From: Bacteroidota bacterium
Lineage (GTDB): Bacteria > Bacteroidota > Bacteroidia > Chitinophagales > LD1
DNA length: 64,000 nt
Assembly (NCBI GenBank): GCA_018267365.1
Contig: JAFDYQ010000005.1
Coordinates: forward strand, 124,001-188,000
Direction of reading: 5' to 3'
Shown: positions 17,857 to 25,995 of the stretch, piece after piece
Layout: each line of letters opens with the position of its first letter
How positions within the stretch are numbered: position 1 is the first letter of the stretch
Notes under the pieces: model-generated
What the model saw: only the letters and a program-made list of their open reading frames with translations
Told to the model about the DNA's origin: nothing
The model's database searches: none
Position numbers and translations under genes: made by a program

Positions 17857-18732
17857 CTAGTGCTGCGAGGCATCCCACCTCTTCCATTCACACACACAGC
17901 GGAAACCCGTCCAGGCATTGGATCCCTTGGTCTCGATGATAGGGTGTTGCCTGACTAGTTCTGCACTATCTCTCCAGCCACCTCCGGCCGTCAGGTCCTT
18001 CTCAGCAAGCCACTCCCGCACATTACCATAGATGTCATCCGGATTTTTTGCATTCTCCATATGCTCTGCCGGGCGTGTTGGCGGGTTATTTTTGTTTGCC
18101 TTGTCGCAGGGATGTACATCCAGTATCTGCCTGCTAGATCGAGGATTTTTTTTTCTAAGAGAATCGAGGTGGGCGGCCATCTGCTGCCATTCCTGCACGG
18201 TAGGCAGGCGATACTGCGGGTAATACATAAATGCGGTATCAGGCTTTTTACCTTTGTACTGCCCTGTGAAATATTTATCTATAGTGAAATGCTTATCTCT
18301 ATTTTGAGTAGAATCTTCTTCGATCACTTGATGCAGGATGAGCGTACGCTCCATGACCCTATCTGACCGCCAGCGCGCAAATGCTTCGGCCTGTTGCTGC
18401 GTGATGCCTACCAAGGGATAATAATAGTAAGTTGGCGGCTTCAGATATACATCCCTGTAGCCATGGAGGCAGCTGTCCTCCCTTTCCCAGACTTTCTGAT
18501 CGGGTAGCGCCGCCATATACTCCTTGGAGTTCTCACCGAATATCCTTTTGGTCCAGTACAGATACTCCAGCCAGTGCACGTTGGCTACTTCTGTCTCGTC
18601 GTAGAAATAGTTTTCTGAAATACGAATAACACCGGGTGGAGTTTTTTGCCAATATGCGTGTTTGCCCTTCGGCGGAGCCGCTACAGACGAGAGGCTCAGC
18701 ACAAGCATGATCAGCAGGATTGGATTTCTCAT
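17857..18732 (-). CDS. exported SUMF1/FGE-like domain protein (GldK/GldJ-type fold)
   Basis: 291 aa with a signal peptide (MRNPILLIMLVLSLSSVAA). The remainder shows hallmarks of the formylglycine-generating-enzyme (SUMF1) fold: DETEVANVHWLEYLYW, the YPLVGITQQQAEAFARW helix, RLPTVQEW, IYGNVREWL, TAGGGW and TGFRCV. The active-site cysteine pair expected for sulfatase maturation is not apparent, so it is more like the non-catalytic GldJ/GldK lipoproteins of Bacteroidota gliding and T9SS machinery. It lacks a lipobox and is shorter than true GldK. It is probably co-transcribed with the downstream TPR gene. Confidence 0.75.
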   Translation of the reverse strand: MRNPILLIMLVLSLSSVAAPPKGKHAYWQKTPPGVIRISENYFYDETEVANVHWLEYLYWTKRIFGENSKEYMAALPDQKVWEREDSCLHGYRDVYLKPPTYYYYPLVGITQQQAEAFARWRSDRVMERTLILHQVIEEDSTQNRDKHFTIDKYFTGQYKGKKPDTAFMYYPQYRLPTVQEWQQMAAHLDSLRKKNPRSSRQILDVHPCDKANKNNPPTRPAEHMENAKNPDDIYGNVREWLAEKDLTAGGGWRDSAELVRQHPIIETKGSNAWTGFRCVCEWKRWDASQH

Positions 18733-18891
18733 AGTGAGCTAAAGCTACATAAAAGTCCAATGACATAGTTATTTCTCCCACTTCCTCCCCTCCAGATCAC
18801 TTCCCTCCCACTTTCTACCCCAGTTTCCGGCCCCTTTTAGCCGATTTCCCTATTTCCCCAAAAGGCAGAAAGTTTAAAACCAGTCCGTTTC

Positions 18892-18958
18892 TGTGGATAA
18901 ACTGTTAAAAACCATGTGGAGAAAGCAACAATAATCCACACCAAATCGTTTATCCACT
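18892..18958. promoter_or_regulatory. cluster of four DnaA-box-like sites upstream of mraZ
   Basis: Within 67 bp there are TGTGGATAA (18892, perfect reverse box), TGTGGAGAA (18915), TAATCCACA (18932, one mismatch) and TTATCCACT (18950, one mismatch). Two face left and two face right. The 385-bp gene-free stretch 18733-19117 continues with AT-rich sequence to the mraZ promoter. This could be a DnaA-responsive control region for the division cluster or part of a replication origin. The sequence alone does not separate these. Confidence 0.6.
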
Positions 18959-19017
18959 AAAGCTACCACTTTTTACCACCTCTGAAACCATTGATTTTGC
19001 TCATTTATCTGAGATTT

Positions 19018-19050
19018 TTTGATGTGTTGAAAAGAATTTGTATAGTTTTG
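19018..19050 (+). promoter_or_regulatory. mraZ / dcw cluster promoter
   Basis: TTTG at 19018-19021 and TAGTTTTG at 19043-19050, separated by 21 bp, match the Bacteroidota TTTG-N19-21-TAnnTTTG consensus. The expected start near 19056 lies inside the MraZ repeats. This is the best promoter for the whole mraZ-ftsZ run. Confidence 0.8.
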
Positions 19051-19075
19051 TGGTAAGAAGTGGTGAGTAGTGGGA
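19050..19075 (+). promoter_or_regulatory. MraZ operator (three direct repeats, 10-bp spacing)
   Basis: GTGGT, GTGGT and GTGGG start at 19050, 19060 and 19070, exactly one helical turn apart. E. coli MraZ binds direct TGGGN repeats separated by 5 nt upstream of its own gene, and this array has the same geometry. It overlaps the predicted transcription start, which fits autorepression. Confidence 0.72.
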
Positions 19076-19117
19076 AATACTCATAATTTTGGTGGTGTAA
19101 ATCAGTAAAAGACCCAA

Positions 19118-19576
19118 ATGCGCTTTTTAGGCGAAATAAACTGCAGTGTAGACGACAAAGGGCGTGTCAAGATGCCCGTGTCCTTCAGCAGGCAATTTCC
19201 CGAGGGTGACAAGGGGAGGTTTATGATCGCCAGAGACCTGGATGACTGTCTCGTGATCTACCCCCTCGAAACCTGGAAGGCGCAAGAGGAGAAACTGAGG
19301 CAGCTAAACCCATTCAACCCCACGCACCGCGCCTTCACCAATGCTATCACTGTAGGCCTCACTGAAGTGGAAATGGATAGTGCCGATCGTTTCCTGATCT
19401 CTAAGCAACTGATGAGATACATCGGCAGTGCGAAAGAAGTGGTCCTCAAGGGCCAGTTTGACCGCATACAGGTGTGGGAGGCTACCAAGTACGAGCAGTA
19501 CATAGCAGGCCATCTCTCCAATGTGCAGCAGCTCGCTGCCGAAGTATCACAGTATCTGGACGCGAAGACCAATTGA
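19118..19576 (+). CDS. mraZ: transcriptional regulator MraZ
   Basis: 152 aa, the usual length. MraZ has two SpoVT/AbrB-like swapped-hairpin domains and forms a ring that binds the repeats at its own promoter. Both signature motifs are visible: DDKGRVKMP near residue 13 and DSADRFLIS near residue 87. It is the first gene of the dcw cluster. Its TGA stop (19574-19576) is embedded in the left arm of an inverted repeat, so the final Asn codon and the stop come from repeat sequence. Confidence 0.96.
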   Translation: MRFLGEINCSVDDKGRVKMPVSFSRQFPEGDKGRFMIARDLDDCLVIYPLETWKAQEEKLRQLNPFNPTHRAFTNAITVGLTEVEMDSADRFLISKQLMRYIGSAKEVVLKGQFDRIQVWEATKYEQYIAGHLSNVQQLAAEVSQYLDAKTN

Positions 19577-19669
19577 TAATTAATAATTGATAATTGACAA
19601 CGGCGCGGAAGCGTTACGATCAATACAATCAAATCTTAATTGTCCATTGTCAATTATACATTATCAATT
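19571..19669. repeat. long imperfect inverted repeat between mraZ and rsmH
   Basis: The left arm 19571-19600 (AATTGATAATTAATAATTGA and following) and right arm 19640-19669 are reverse complements at 26 of 30 positions, with a 39-bp spacer. The arms are built from degenerate AATTGATAATTGACAA units. The left arm contains the mraZ stop, and the right arm ends 9 bp before the rsmH GTG. Transcribed, it could form a long hairpin in the polycistronic mRNA. Confidence 0.85.
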
Positions 19670-19677
19670 GAAAAATT

Positions 19678-20583
19678 GTGAGCTATCACATACCCGTTCT
19701 TTTACATGAGTGTATAGATGGCCTGGCCATACAGCCTGACGGCATATACATCGATGCGACCTTTGGCGGCGGCGGTCACTCGCGCGAGATCATGAAGCAT
19801 CTCGGTGCCGAGGGCAGGCTGATCGGATTTGACCAGGATGCGGATGCGGCGCGCAACGTGATAGATGATGAGCGCTTCACCCTGATCCGGGCCAATTTCC
19901 GCCACATGCGCCGCTTCCTCCGGCTGGAGGGTATCACGCGGGTAGATGGCATACTGGCCGATCTGGGTGTGAGTTCCTTTCAGTTTGATGAGGCATCGCG
20001 GGGATTCAGCTACCGCTTTGAGGGACCACTGGATATGCGCATGAGCCAGAGCGACAGCCTGACGGCGGCAGAGATACTGAATACGTACGACGCCGATAGC
20101 CTGCAGGAGATGTTTGGCGAATATGGCGAGGTGCGCAATGCACGCACCTTGGCGCAGGCCATCGTAGCGCACCGGGCGCAGAGCAGCTTCCGGACTACTG
20201 CCGATCTGCGCGCGATATGCGAACAGGAGGGCCGCGGCGAGATACACCGCTACATGGCGCAGGTGTACCAGGCGCTGCGGATGGAGGTGAATGACGAGCT
20301 GGGTGCGCTGAAAGATGTGCTGACAGAGAGCAAGGAACTACTGGACGAGGGGGGCAGGCTGGCAGTGATCACCTTCCACTCGCTGGAAGACAGACTGGTG
20401 AAGAACTATATGAAGCACGGGGCCTTTGATGACGAGCCGGTGAAGGACTTCTTCGGAAACTTCGAAAGACCCTGGAAGCTGATCACAAAGAAGCCAGTGG
20501 TAGCGAGTGAAGAAGAAGCAAAGAGAAATAGCAGGTCATTATCGGCCAAGCTAAGAGTAGCAGAGAGGTACAAGCCCCTCTAA
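19678..20583 (+). CDS. rsmH: 16S rRNA (cytosine1402-N4)-methyltransferase RsmH (MraW)
   Basis: 301 aa. It methylates C1402 of 16S rRNA using S-adenosylmethionine. The SAM-binding motif is ATFGGGGHSREI, followed by LIGFDQDADA, and the family phrase DGILADLGVSSFQFDEASRG is intact. The start is GTG at 19678 (VSYHIPVLLHE), matching the usual family N-terminus. The last codons and the TAA stop (RYKPL-stop) fall in a palindromic repeat copy beginning about 20571. Confidence 0.96.
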   Translation: MSYHIPVLLHECIDGLAIQPDGIYIDATFGGGGHSREIMKHLGAEGRLIGFDQDADAARNVIDDERFTLIRANFRHMRRFLRLEGITRVDGILADLGVSSFQFDEASRGFSYRFEGPLDMRMSQSDSLTAAEILNTYDADSLQEMFGEYGEVRNARTLAQAIVAHRAQSSFRTTADLRAICEQEGRGEIHRYMAQVYQALRMEVNDELGALKDVLTESKELLDEGGRLAVITFHSLEDRLVKNYMKHGAFDDEPVKDFFGNFERPWKLITKKPVVASEEEAKRNSRSLSAKLRVAERYKPL

Positions 20584-20655
20584 ATCTCCCCAAGGGGAGA
20601 CTTGAAAACAAAAGAAGAATGTCTCTTAAGCCCCCTTGGGGGATTGGGGGCTGAG
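20571..20655. repeat. composite GC-rich repeat spanning the rsmH stop codon
   Basis: The half AAGCCCCTCTAAATCTCCCC / AAGGGGAGACTTGAAAAC (20571-20609) is followed by the half TTAAGCCCCCTTGGGGGATT (20626-20655). The TAA in CTCTAAAT is the rsmH stop. It is the same composite family as 21091-21156. Confidence 0.85.
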
Positions 20656-20664
20656 AAATAAAAA

Positions 20665-21102
20665 ATGACAAAAGAAAAAGACATATCAAAAGAAGCACAC
20701 GACGAGGAGGTGCCATTTCCAGTCGACGAAGCCGCTGTTAAAGCCCCCTCTGGGGGTTTGGGGGCTAAATCGCCAAAAGGCTTCCGCCGCTTCCTCCAGG
20801 TGTTTGACATAGTAGGTGGTGACAATATGCGTGGCATCATGACCAGCCTGCCATTTGTGGGCTTTCTGGTCATACTGGGCTTCCTGCACATAGCCAATAA
20901 TAACCTGGCTGAGAACTATGCCCGCCGCATCTCCAGGACTGAAAAGGATGTGCGTGACCTGCGCTGGCACTACATGGAATCCTCTAACCGCCTGATGAAA
21001 AAGAGCCGGCTGAGCGAGGTCTCAAAACTGGTACAGGAGCAAGGACTAAAGGAACTAAGGCAACCACCATATATCATAGAAGAAAAGAAGAAGGCCCCCT
21101 AA
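20665..21102 (+). CDS. ftsL: FtsL-like bitopic cell division protein
   Basis: 145 aa located between rsmH and the division transpeptidase gene, the FtsL position. A cytoplasmic N-terminus of about 70 residues is followed by one transmembrane helix (about 72-93, SLPFVGFLVILGFLHIA) and a short periplasmic coiled coil (ISRTEKDVRDLRWHYMESSNRLMK). FtsL joins FtsB and FtsQ in the divisome. Residues 26-35 (KAPSGGLGAK) are encoded by a palindromic repeat copy, and the C-terminal KAP-stop is encoded by another. Identity rests on position and topology, since FtsL is poorly conserved. Confidence 0.82.
   Translation: MTKEKDISKEAHDEEVPFPVDEAAVKAPSGGLGAKSPKGFRRFLQVFDIVGGDNMRGIMTSLPFVGFLVILGFLHIANNNLAENYARRISRTEKDVRDLRWHYMESSNRLMKKSRLSEVSKLVQEQGLKELRQPPYIIEEKKKAP
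20738..20770. repeat. GC-rich palindromic repeat inside the ftsL coding region
   Basis: TTAAAGCCCCCTCTGGGGGT continuing to TTTGGGGGCTAAAT is a forward copy of the family seen at 1723 and 46022. It is in frame and read as KAPSGGLGAK in the cytoplasmic tail of FtsL. Confidence 0.88.
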
Positions 21103-21156
21103 ATCCCCAAAGGGGGACTTGAAAGCCTCCCCCTTTGGGGAGGTTTGGAGGGGCAG
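21091..21156. repeat. composite GC-rich repeat spanning the ftsL stop codon
   Basis: The half AAGGCCCCCTAAATCCCC / AAAGGGGGACTTGAAAGC is joined to the half CTCCCCCTTTGGGGAGG / TTTGGAGGGG. The TAA in CCCCTAAAT is the ftsL stop (21100-21102). The tail continues as GACAACTAAG..GACTACTAAAT, a micro-repeat-like run just before the ftsI ATG. Confidence 0.87.
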
Positions 21157-21181
21157 ACAACTAAGAACAGACTACTAAATA

Positions 21182-23272
21182 ATGGCGAGCAACAACATAA
21201 AAAGAGAGGTGATGATCAGGATCTACGTAGGGTTCCTGTTTATCGCGCTGCTCAGTGTGGGTATCCTCGCCAAGGTGGTACATACACAGCTCTATGAGGC
21301 ACATGAACTCATAGCGCAATCTGATAGTACGAGCATTTTCTCCAAGACCATCGTAGCCGAGCGCGGCAATATCTATTCTGCCGATGGTAAGCTGCTGGCT
21401 ACTTCCCTCCCACTGTTTGATGTGCATATAGACTTCAATGCAGATGGCCTGACGGATGATGTCTTCACCCCACGAAATGTAGATTCAGTGGCCATGCTGA
21501 TGTCTGCCAAATACCACGACAAGACTGCGGCAGACTACAGGGCTGAATTCTTTAAGCATCATAAGAAGGCGGATACTTACTTCCTGCTGAAGAGAGATAT
21601 CTCGCTGGCCGATCTCAATGAGATGAAGACCTGGCCATGGTTTCGCCTGAGCCGCAATAAATCCGGCCTCATAGTAGAGACCAAGGAAATGCGCGACCAT
21701 CCGTTCGGCGATATAGCGCTGCGCACACTGGGTATAGATGAAAATCATGACGGCACCTACTCCTCCGGCCTGGAGCTGAAGTATGACAAAGACCTGACCG
21801 GTGAGGCTGTCAAGAAACTCTACCGCAAGCTCTCTGCCGGGGTAGCCAAGCCGCTGGACACAAAAGAAGAATCTGCCAACTCCGGCAAGGACATCTATAC
21901 TACCTTGGACATCAATATACAGGATGTGGCCGAAGATGCCCTGCGCAAGGCACTGACCCGCCACGATGCGGAGCACGGCTGTGTGATACTGATGGAGGTC
22001 AAGACCGGCAAGATCCGTGCGATAGCCAATCTGGGCAAACGCGACTCTGCTGACTATCGTGAGCTGTATAACTATGCCGTGGGTGAGGCCACCGAGCCGG
22101 GCTCTGTGATGAAACTCGCCACCGTAGCCTCTCTCATGGAGGATAAGCTGGTAGACAAAAATACGCCGGTAGAGTGTGGCAACGGCGTACTCATGATCCG
22201 CGGCCTGACCATCAAGGATCATGAGGCACCGGAGTCACCGCAGCTCACCGTGCAGAGGGCAGTAGAAGTCTCGTCTAATGTGGCCATGGCCGAGCTGGCA
22301 AAGGACTACTACATCGCTAAGCCGTCGCAATTCTATGATCACCTGAAGACATTTGGCTTTACCCAGCCCGTGCAGATCGAAATAGGTGGTGCGGCCAGGC
22401 CAGTACTGGCAGATCCTAAGAAGTGGTCCGGTGTGTCAGCGCCTTTCATTGCGCATGGCTATGAACTACAGATCACACCACTGCACACGCTGCAGTTTTA
22501 TAATGCTATAGCAAACAATGGCGTGATGGTAAAGCCTACGCTGATCGAAAAGATACGAGAGTATAATCAGACGGTAGACTCACCGGGCACCGTCGTGCTA
22601 AATGACAAGCTACTCAGCCAGGGGACCGTAAAACAACTACAGGAAATACTCGACGGTGTGGTAGAAAACGGCACCGCCAAGAACCTGAAAACCACCTACC
22701 TCAAAATAGCCGGCAAAACAGGAACAGCGGTCATATCTAATCATGGTTATAAAGTAAACAAGAAGTACCAGGCATCATTTGTCGGCTACTTCCCGGCAGA
22801 TAAGCCTGAGTACTCGATGATCATCGTGGTCAACTCTCCCGGACAGGGCGGCTACTATGGCAATGTGGTGGCAGGTGAGGTTTTCCGCGAGGTAGCGGAC
22901 AAAGTCTACTCCCTCTCTCTGGAGATGCAGCCCGCGGTGAATAACCCTGCTGTCACAGAGAATGATATACCGGTGATAAAGAATGCTGCCCGCGAAGACA
23001 TCGCGCGGATCTATGCCATGTTTGGCGCGCAGGCACCGGCTGGTGGCGATGACTGGATGATGGTCGGTGATGATCATAGCTATGTAGCCAATGATATCAA
23101 AATAGATATGGTGCCTGATGTGAAAGGCATGGGGCTGAAAGATGCGCTCTACCTGCTGGAGTCACACGGGCTGAGGGTAGAGTTTAAAGGAAAAGGAAAT
23201 GTGATCGGGCAGTCTATAGACGCCGGCACCAAAATATCAAAGGGACAAACCATAACACTGCAACTGAGCTGA
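21182..23272 (+). CDS. ftsI: division-specific class B penicillin-binding protein with one PASTA domain (FtsI)
   Basis: 696 aa. A short cytoplasmic tail and one transmembrane anchor (about 10-32) precede the pedestal/dimerisation domain and the transpeptidase domain with all three catalytic motifs: SVMK (Ser308-Lys311), SSN (364-366) and KTGT (512-515). A single C-terminal PASTA unit (about 635-696, MVPDVKGMGLKDAL) ends the protein. It cross-links septal peptidoglycan in the periplasm with FtsW as partner. Its TGA overlaps the murE ATG by one base, indicating translational coupling. Confidence 0.95.
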   Translation: MASNNIKREVMIRIYVGFLFIALLSVGILAKVVHTQLYEAHELIAQSDSTSIFSKTIVAERGNIYSADGKLLATSLPLFDVHIDFNADGLTDDVFTPRNVDSVAMLMSAKYHDKTAADYRAEFFKHHKKADTYFLLKRDISLADLNEMKTWPWFRLSRNKSGLIVETKEMRDHPFGDIALRTLGIDENHDGTYSSGLELKYDKDLTGEAVKKLYRKLSAGVAKPLDTKEESANSGKDIYTTLDINIQDVAEDALRKALTRHDAEHGCVILMEVKTGKIRAIANLGKRDSADYRELYNYAVGEATEPGSVMKLATVASLMEDKLVDKNTPVECGNGVLMIRGLTIKDHEAPESPQLTVQRAVEVSSNVAMAELAKDYYIAKPSQFYDHLKTFGFTQPVQIEIGGAARPVLADPKKWSGVSAPFIAHGYELQITPLHTLQFYNAIANNGVMVKPTLIEKIREYNQTVDSPGTVVLNDKLLSQGTVKQLQEILDGVVENGTAKNLKTTYLKIAGKTGTAVISNHGYKVNKKYQASFVGYFPADKPEYSMIIVVNSPGQGGYYGNVVAGEVFREVADKVYSLSLEMQPAVNNPAVTENDIPVIKNAAREDIARIYAMFGAQAPAGGDDWMMVGDDHSYVANDIKIDMVPDVKGMGLKDALYLLESHGLRVEFKGKGNVIGQSIDAGTKISKGQTITLQLS

Positions 23273-24738
23273 TGCTGTCGCTAAATGAAATACTGAAAGA
23301 TGTGGCTGTGATAGATATCGCAGGTAGCAGCATCATGAGCGTAGGCGAGCTGCGCATTGACTCGCGGGCAGTGGAGAGCGGCGACACCTTCATTGCGGTG
23401 AAAGGCACGCATGCTGATGGCCACTCATATATCCCATCAGTGATAGAGAAAGGCGCCCGCCTGATAATCTGCGAGGTATTGCCTGATGGCCTGCTCCAGA
23501 CCGTGACCTATGTGCAGGTAGAAAGTTCCGCTTCAGCGCTGGGCCAGATAGCATCTAACTATTATGGCCGTCCATCGGAGAAACTGAAACTGGTCGGTGT
23601 GACCGGTACGAATGGCAAGACCTCTACGGTCACGCTGCTCTATCGCCTTTTCCGCCAGCTGAATTATAAGGTAGGCATGCTCTCTACCGTAGAGAATCAG
23701 ATCAACGGCGAGGCGATACCTAGCACGCACACCACACCAGACGCGATCAATCTCAATAAGCTGCTCCGCCAAATGGTAGAGGCAGGCTGCGAGTATTGCT
23801 TCATGGAGGTGAGCAGCCATGCAGTGGATCAGCACAGGATAGGCGGGTTGGATTTCACAGGAGCGGTATTTACCAATATCACCCACGACCACCTGGATTA
23901 CCACAAGACTTTTGACAACTATCTCAAGGCTAAGAAGAAGTTCTTTGACGGCCTGGGCAAGAAAGCCTTTGCGCTGACCAATATAGACGACCGCAGTGGG
24001 AACATCATGCTGCAAAATACAAAGGCAGCAAAGCACTCTTACGCGCTGAAATCACCTGCTGATTTCAAAGCAAAGATCGTGAGCGACACTGTGCAGGGCC
24101 TGGAGCTGGATATAGATGGCCAGGAGATGCACACCCGCCTGATCGGCGAGTTTAACGCCTACAATCTGCTGGCAGTGTATGCTACTACGGTACTGCTCGG
24201 CGTGGACAAAATAGAAGCACTGACCATCCTTAGCGCACTGACTCCACCGGAGGGCCGCTTTGACCAGATCGTATCTGCACATGACAAGATTGTAGGCATA
24301 GTGGATTACGCGCATACACCTGACGCGCTGAAGAATGTGCTTCACACGATCAATGCCATCCGCCAGGGCAATGAGACGCTGATCAGCATCGTAGGGTGCG
24401 GTGGTGACCGCGATGCAGCCAAGCGCCCTGTAATGGCTCAGGTAGCGGCACACCTGAGCGATAAGTGCATCCTGACCTCAGACAATCCGCGCTCGGAAGA
24501 TCCCAACGAGATACTGCGCCAGATGAATGAAGGTGTAGAGATCACAGAGCGCCGCAAGGTACTCTCTATCACTGATCGCCGCGAAGCCATCCGCACGGCC
24601 TGTATGATGGCCAATAAGGGTGATATCATCCTGCTGGCGGGCAAGGGACATGAAAAGTATCAGGAGATAAAGGGTGTGAAACACTCTTTTGACGATAAAG
24701 CTGTGTTGAAAGAATTGTTTAACGAACTCGGTAAATAA
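23272..24738 (+). CDS. murE: UDP-MurNAc-L-Ala-D-Glu:meso-diaminopimelate ligase MurE
   Basis: 488 aa. It adds the third residue of the peptidoglycan stem peptide in an ATP-dependent reaction. The Mur-ligase P-loop is GTNGKT (residues 112-117), and the central-domain phrase [10 protein letters not shown] is present. The motif DNPR (404-407), which marks meso-diaminopimelate rather than lysine as substrate, is intact, so the wall is DAP-type. It starts at the ATG overlapping the ftsI stop. Confidence 0.97.
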   Translation: MLSLNEILKDVAVIDIAGSSIMSVGELRIDSRAVESGDTFIAVKGTHADGHSYIPSVIEKGARLIICEVLPDGLLQTVTYVQVESSASALGQIASNYYGRPSEKLKLVGVTGTNGKTSTVTLLYRLFRQLNYKVGMLSTVENQINGEAIPSTHTTPDAINLNKLLRQMVEAGCEYCFMEVSSHAVDQHRIGGLDFTGAVFTNITHDHLDYHKTFDNYLKAKKKFFDGLGKKAFALTNIDDRSGNIMLQNTKAAKHSYALKSPADFKAKIVSDTVQGLELDIDGQEMHTRLIGEFNAYNLLAVYATTVLLGVDKIEALTILSALTPPEGRFDQIVSAHDKIVGIVDYAHTPDALKNVLHTINAIRQGNETLISIVGCGGDRDAAKRPVMAQVAAHLSDKCILTSDNPRSEDPNEILRQMNEGVEITERRKVLSITDRREAIRTACMMANKGDIILLAGKGHEKYQEIKGVKHSFDDKAVLKELFNELGK

Positions 24739-24739
24739 A

Positions 24740-25993
24740 ATGCTGTACTACCTATTCAACTATCTGAGGTCGCATTACAATATGCCGGGTGCAAACCTGT
24801 TCACGTATATCTCTTTCCGTGCGGCCACTGCTATGATCCTCTCTCTGGTCATCTCTATGATCTATGGCGGCAAGATCATAGCCTATCTGAAGCATAAGCA
24901 AATAGGCGAGACCATCCGAGAGTTAGGTCTCCAAGGAGAAAACCAAAAGAAAGGTACACCTACTATGGGTGGCCTGATCATACTCGGCGCGATACTCGTG
25001 CCAACACTGCTCCTGGCTCGCCTGGATAACGTATACATCATACTAAGCCTTATCACTACAGTATGGCTAGGCGCTATAGGGTTTGCAGATGACTACATCA
25101 AGGTATTCAAGAAAGATAAAAAGGGACTTGCCGGGACATTCAAGATCATCGGCCAGGTGGGCCTCGGCCTCATAGTAGGAGCCGTCCTGTATTTCAATAA
25201 GAACGTTTACACCAAAGAGGAGATTCCGGCTACTGCGGTTTCTTCCTATCAGCAGTCACAGTTATCTCAGGTGCGTGATGATCGCGGGCAGGTACACTAT
25301 CTGGTACAGGTGCGCGACCAGACTACATCACTCCCTTTTATTAAGACCCATGAGTTTGACTACTCTATGATCCTGAGTGCGATCAATCCTGATTGGGTTA
25401 AATACTCATGGCTGATCTTTATTCCCGTAGTGATCTTCATCATCACCGCCGTATCCAATGGTGCAAACCTGACGGATGGTATAGATGGGCTGGCCACAGG
25501 TACGTCTGCTATCGTGGGTTCGACCTTGTTAGTATTCGCTTACCTGTCTGGCAACATCATCTTCGCCGACTACCTGAATATTATGTACATCCCAAACTCA
25601 GGTGAGCTGACCATCTTCCTCGCGGCCTTTATCGGGGCTTGTGTTGGCTTCCTCTGGTGGAATGCATATCCGGCACAGGTCTTCATGGGAGACACCGGGT
25701 CCCTGGCACTGGGTGGCATCATAGCCACACTGGCTATCGCTACGCGCAAAGAACTCCTGCTCCCCCTGATGTGCGGCATATTCCTGATAGAAAATGTATC
25801 TGTGATGATGCAGGTTTCTTATTTCAAATACACGAAGAAGAAGTATGGCGAAGGCAGGAGGATATTTCTCATGTCGCCGCTACACCATCACTATCAGAAG
25901 CTGGGCTGGCATGAGAGCAAGATCGTATCGCGCTTTTGGATCATAGGAATTTTGCTGGCGGTGCTTTCCATAGTGACATTAAAGATTAGGTAA
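24740..25993 (+). CDS. mraY: phospho-MurNAc-pentapeptide transferase MraY
   Basis: 417 aa, an integral membrane enzyme that makes lipid I from UDP-MurNAc-pentapeptide and undecaprenyl phosphate. Family motifs include TPTMGGL, the aspartate pair [17 protein letters not shown] and [12 protein letters not shown], plus the late cytoplasmic [12 protein letters not shown]. It is longer than the ~360-residue norm because of a hydrophilic insert of about 55 residues near 155-210 ([12 protein letters not shown] to HEFDYS), a type of insert I associate with Bacteroidota MraY. Confidence 0.97.
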   Translation: MLYYLFNYLRSHYNMPGANLFTYISFRAATAMILSLVISMIYGGKIIAYLKHKQIGETIRELGLQGENQKKGTPTMGGLIILGAILVPTLLLARLDNVYIILSLITTVWLGAIGFADDYIKVFKKDKKGLAGTFKIIGQVGLGLIVGAVLYFNKNVYTKEEIPATAVSSYQQSQLSQVRDDRGQVHYLVQVRDQTTSLPFIKTHEFDYSMILSAINPDWVKYSWLIFIPVVIFIITAVSNGANLTDGIDGLATGTSAIVGSTLLVFAYLSGNIIFADYLNIMYIPNSGELTIFLAAFIGACVGFLWWNAYPAQVFMGDTGSLALGGIIATLAIATRKELLLPLMCGIFLIENVSVMMQVSYFKYTKKKYGEGRRIFLMSPLHHHYQKLGWHESKIVSRFWIIGILLAVLSIVTLKIR

Positions 25994-25995
25994 AA

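Noticed and set aside
19040-19080. GTGGTAAGAAGTGGTGAGTA as another micro-tandem repeat of the dispersed type
   Set aside because: The exact 10-bp spacing and position at the mraZ start site fit an MraZ operator better than the 7-8-bp dispersed repeats.
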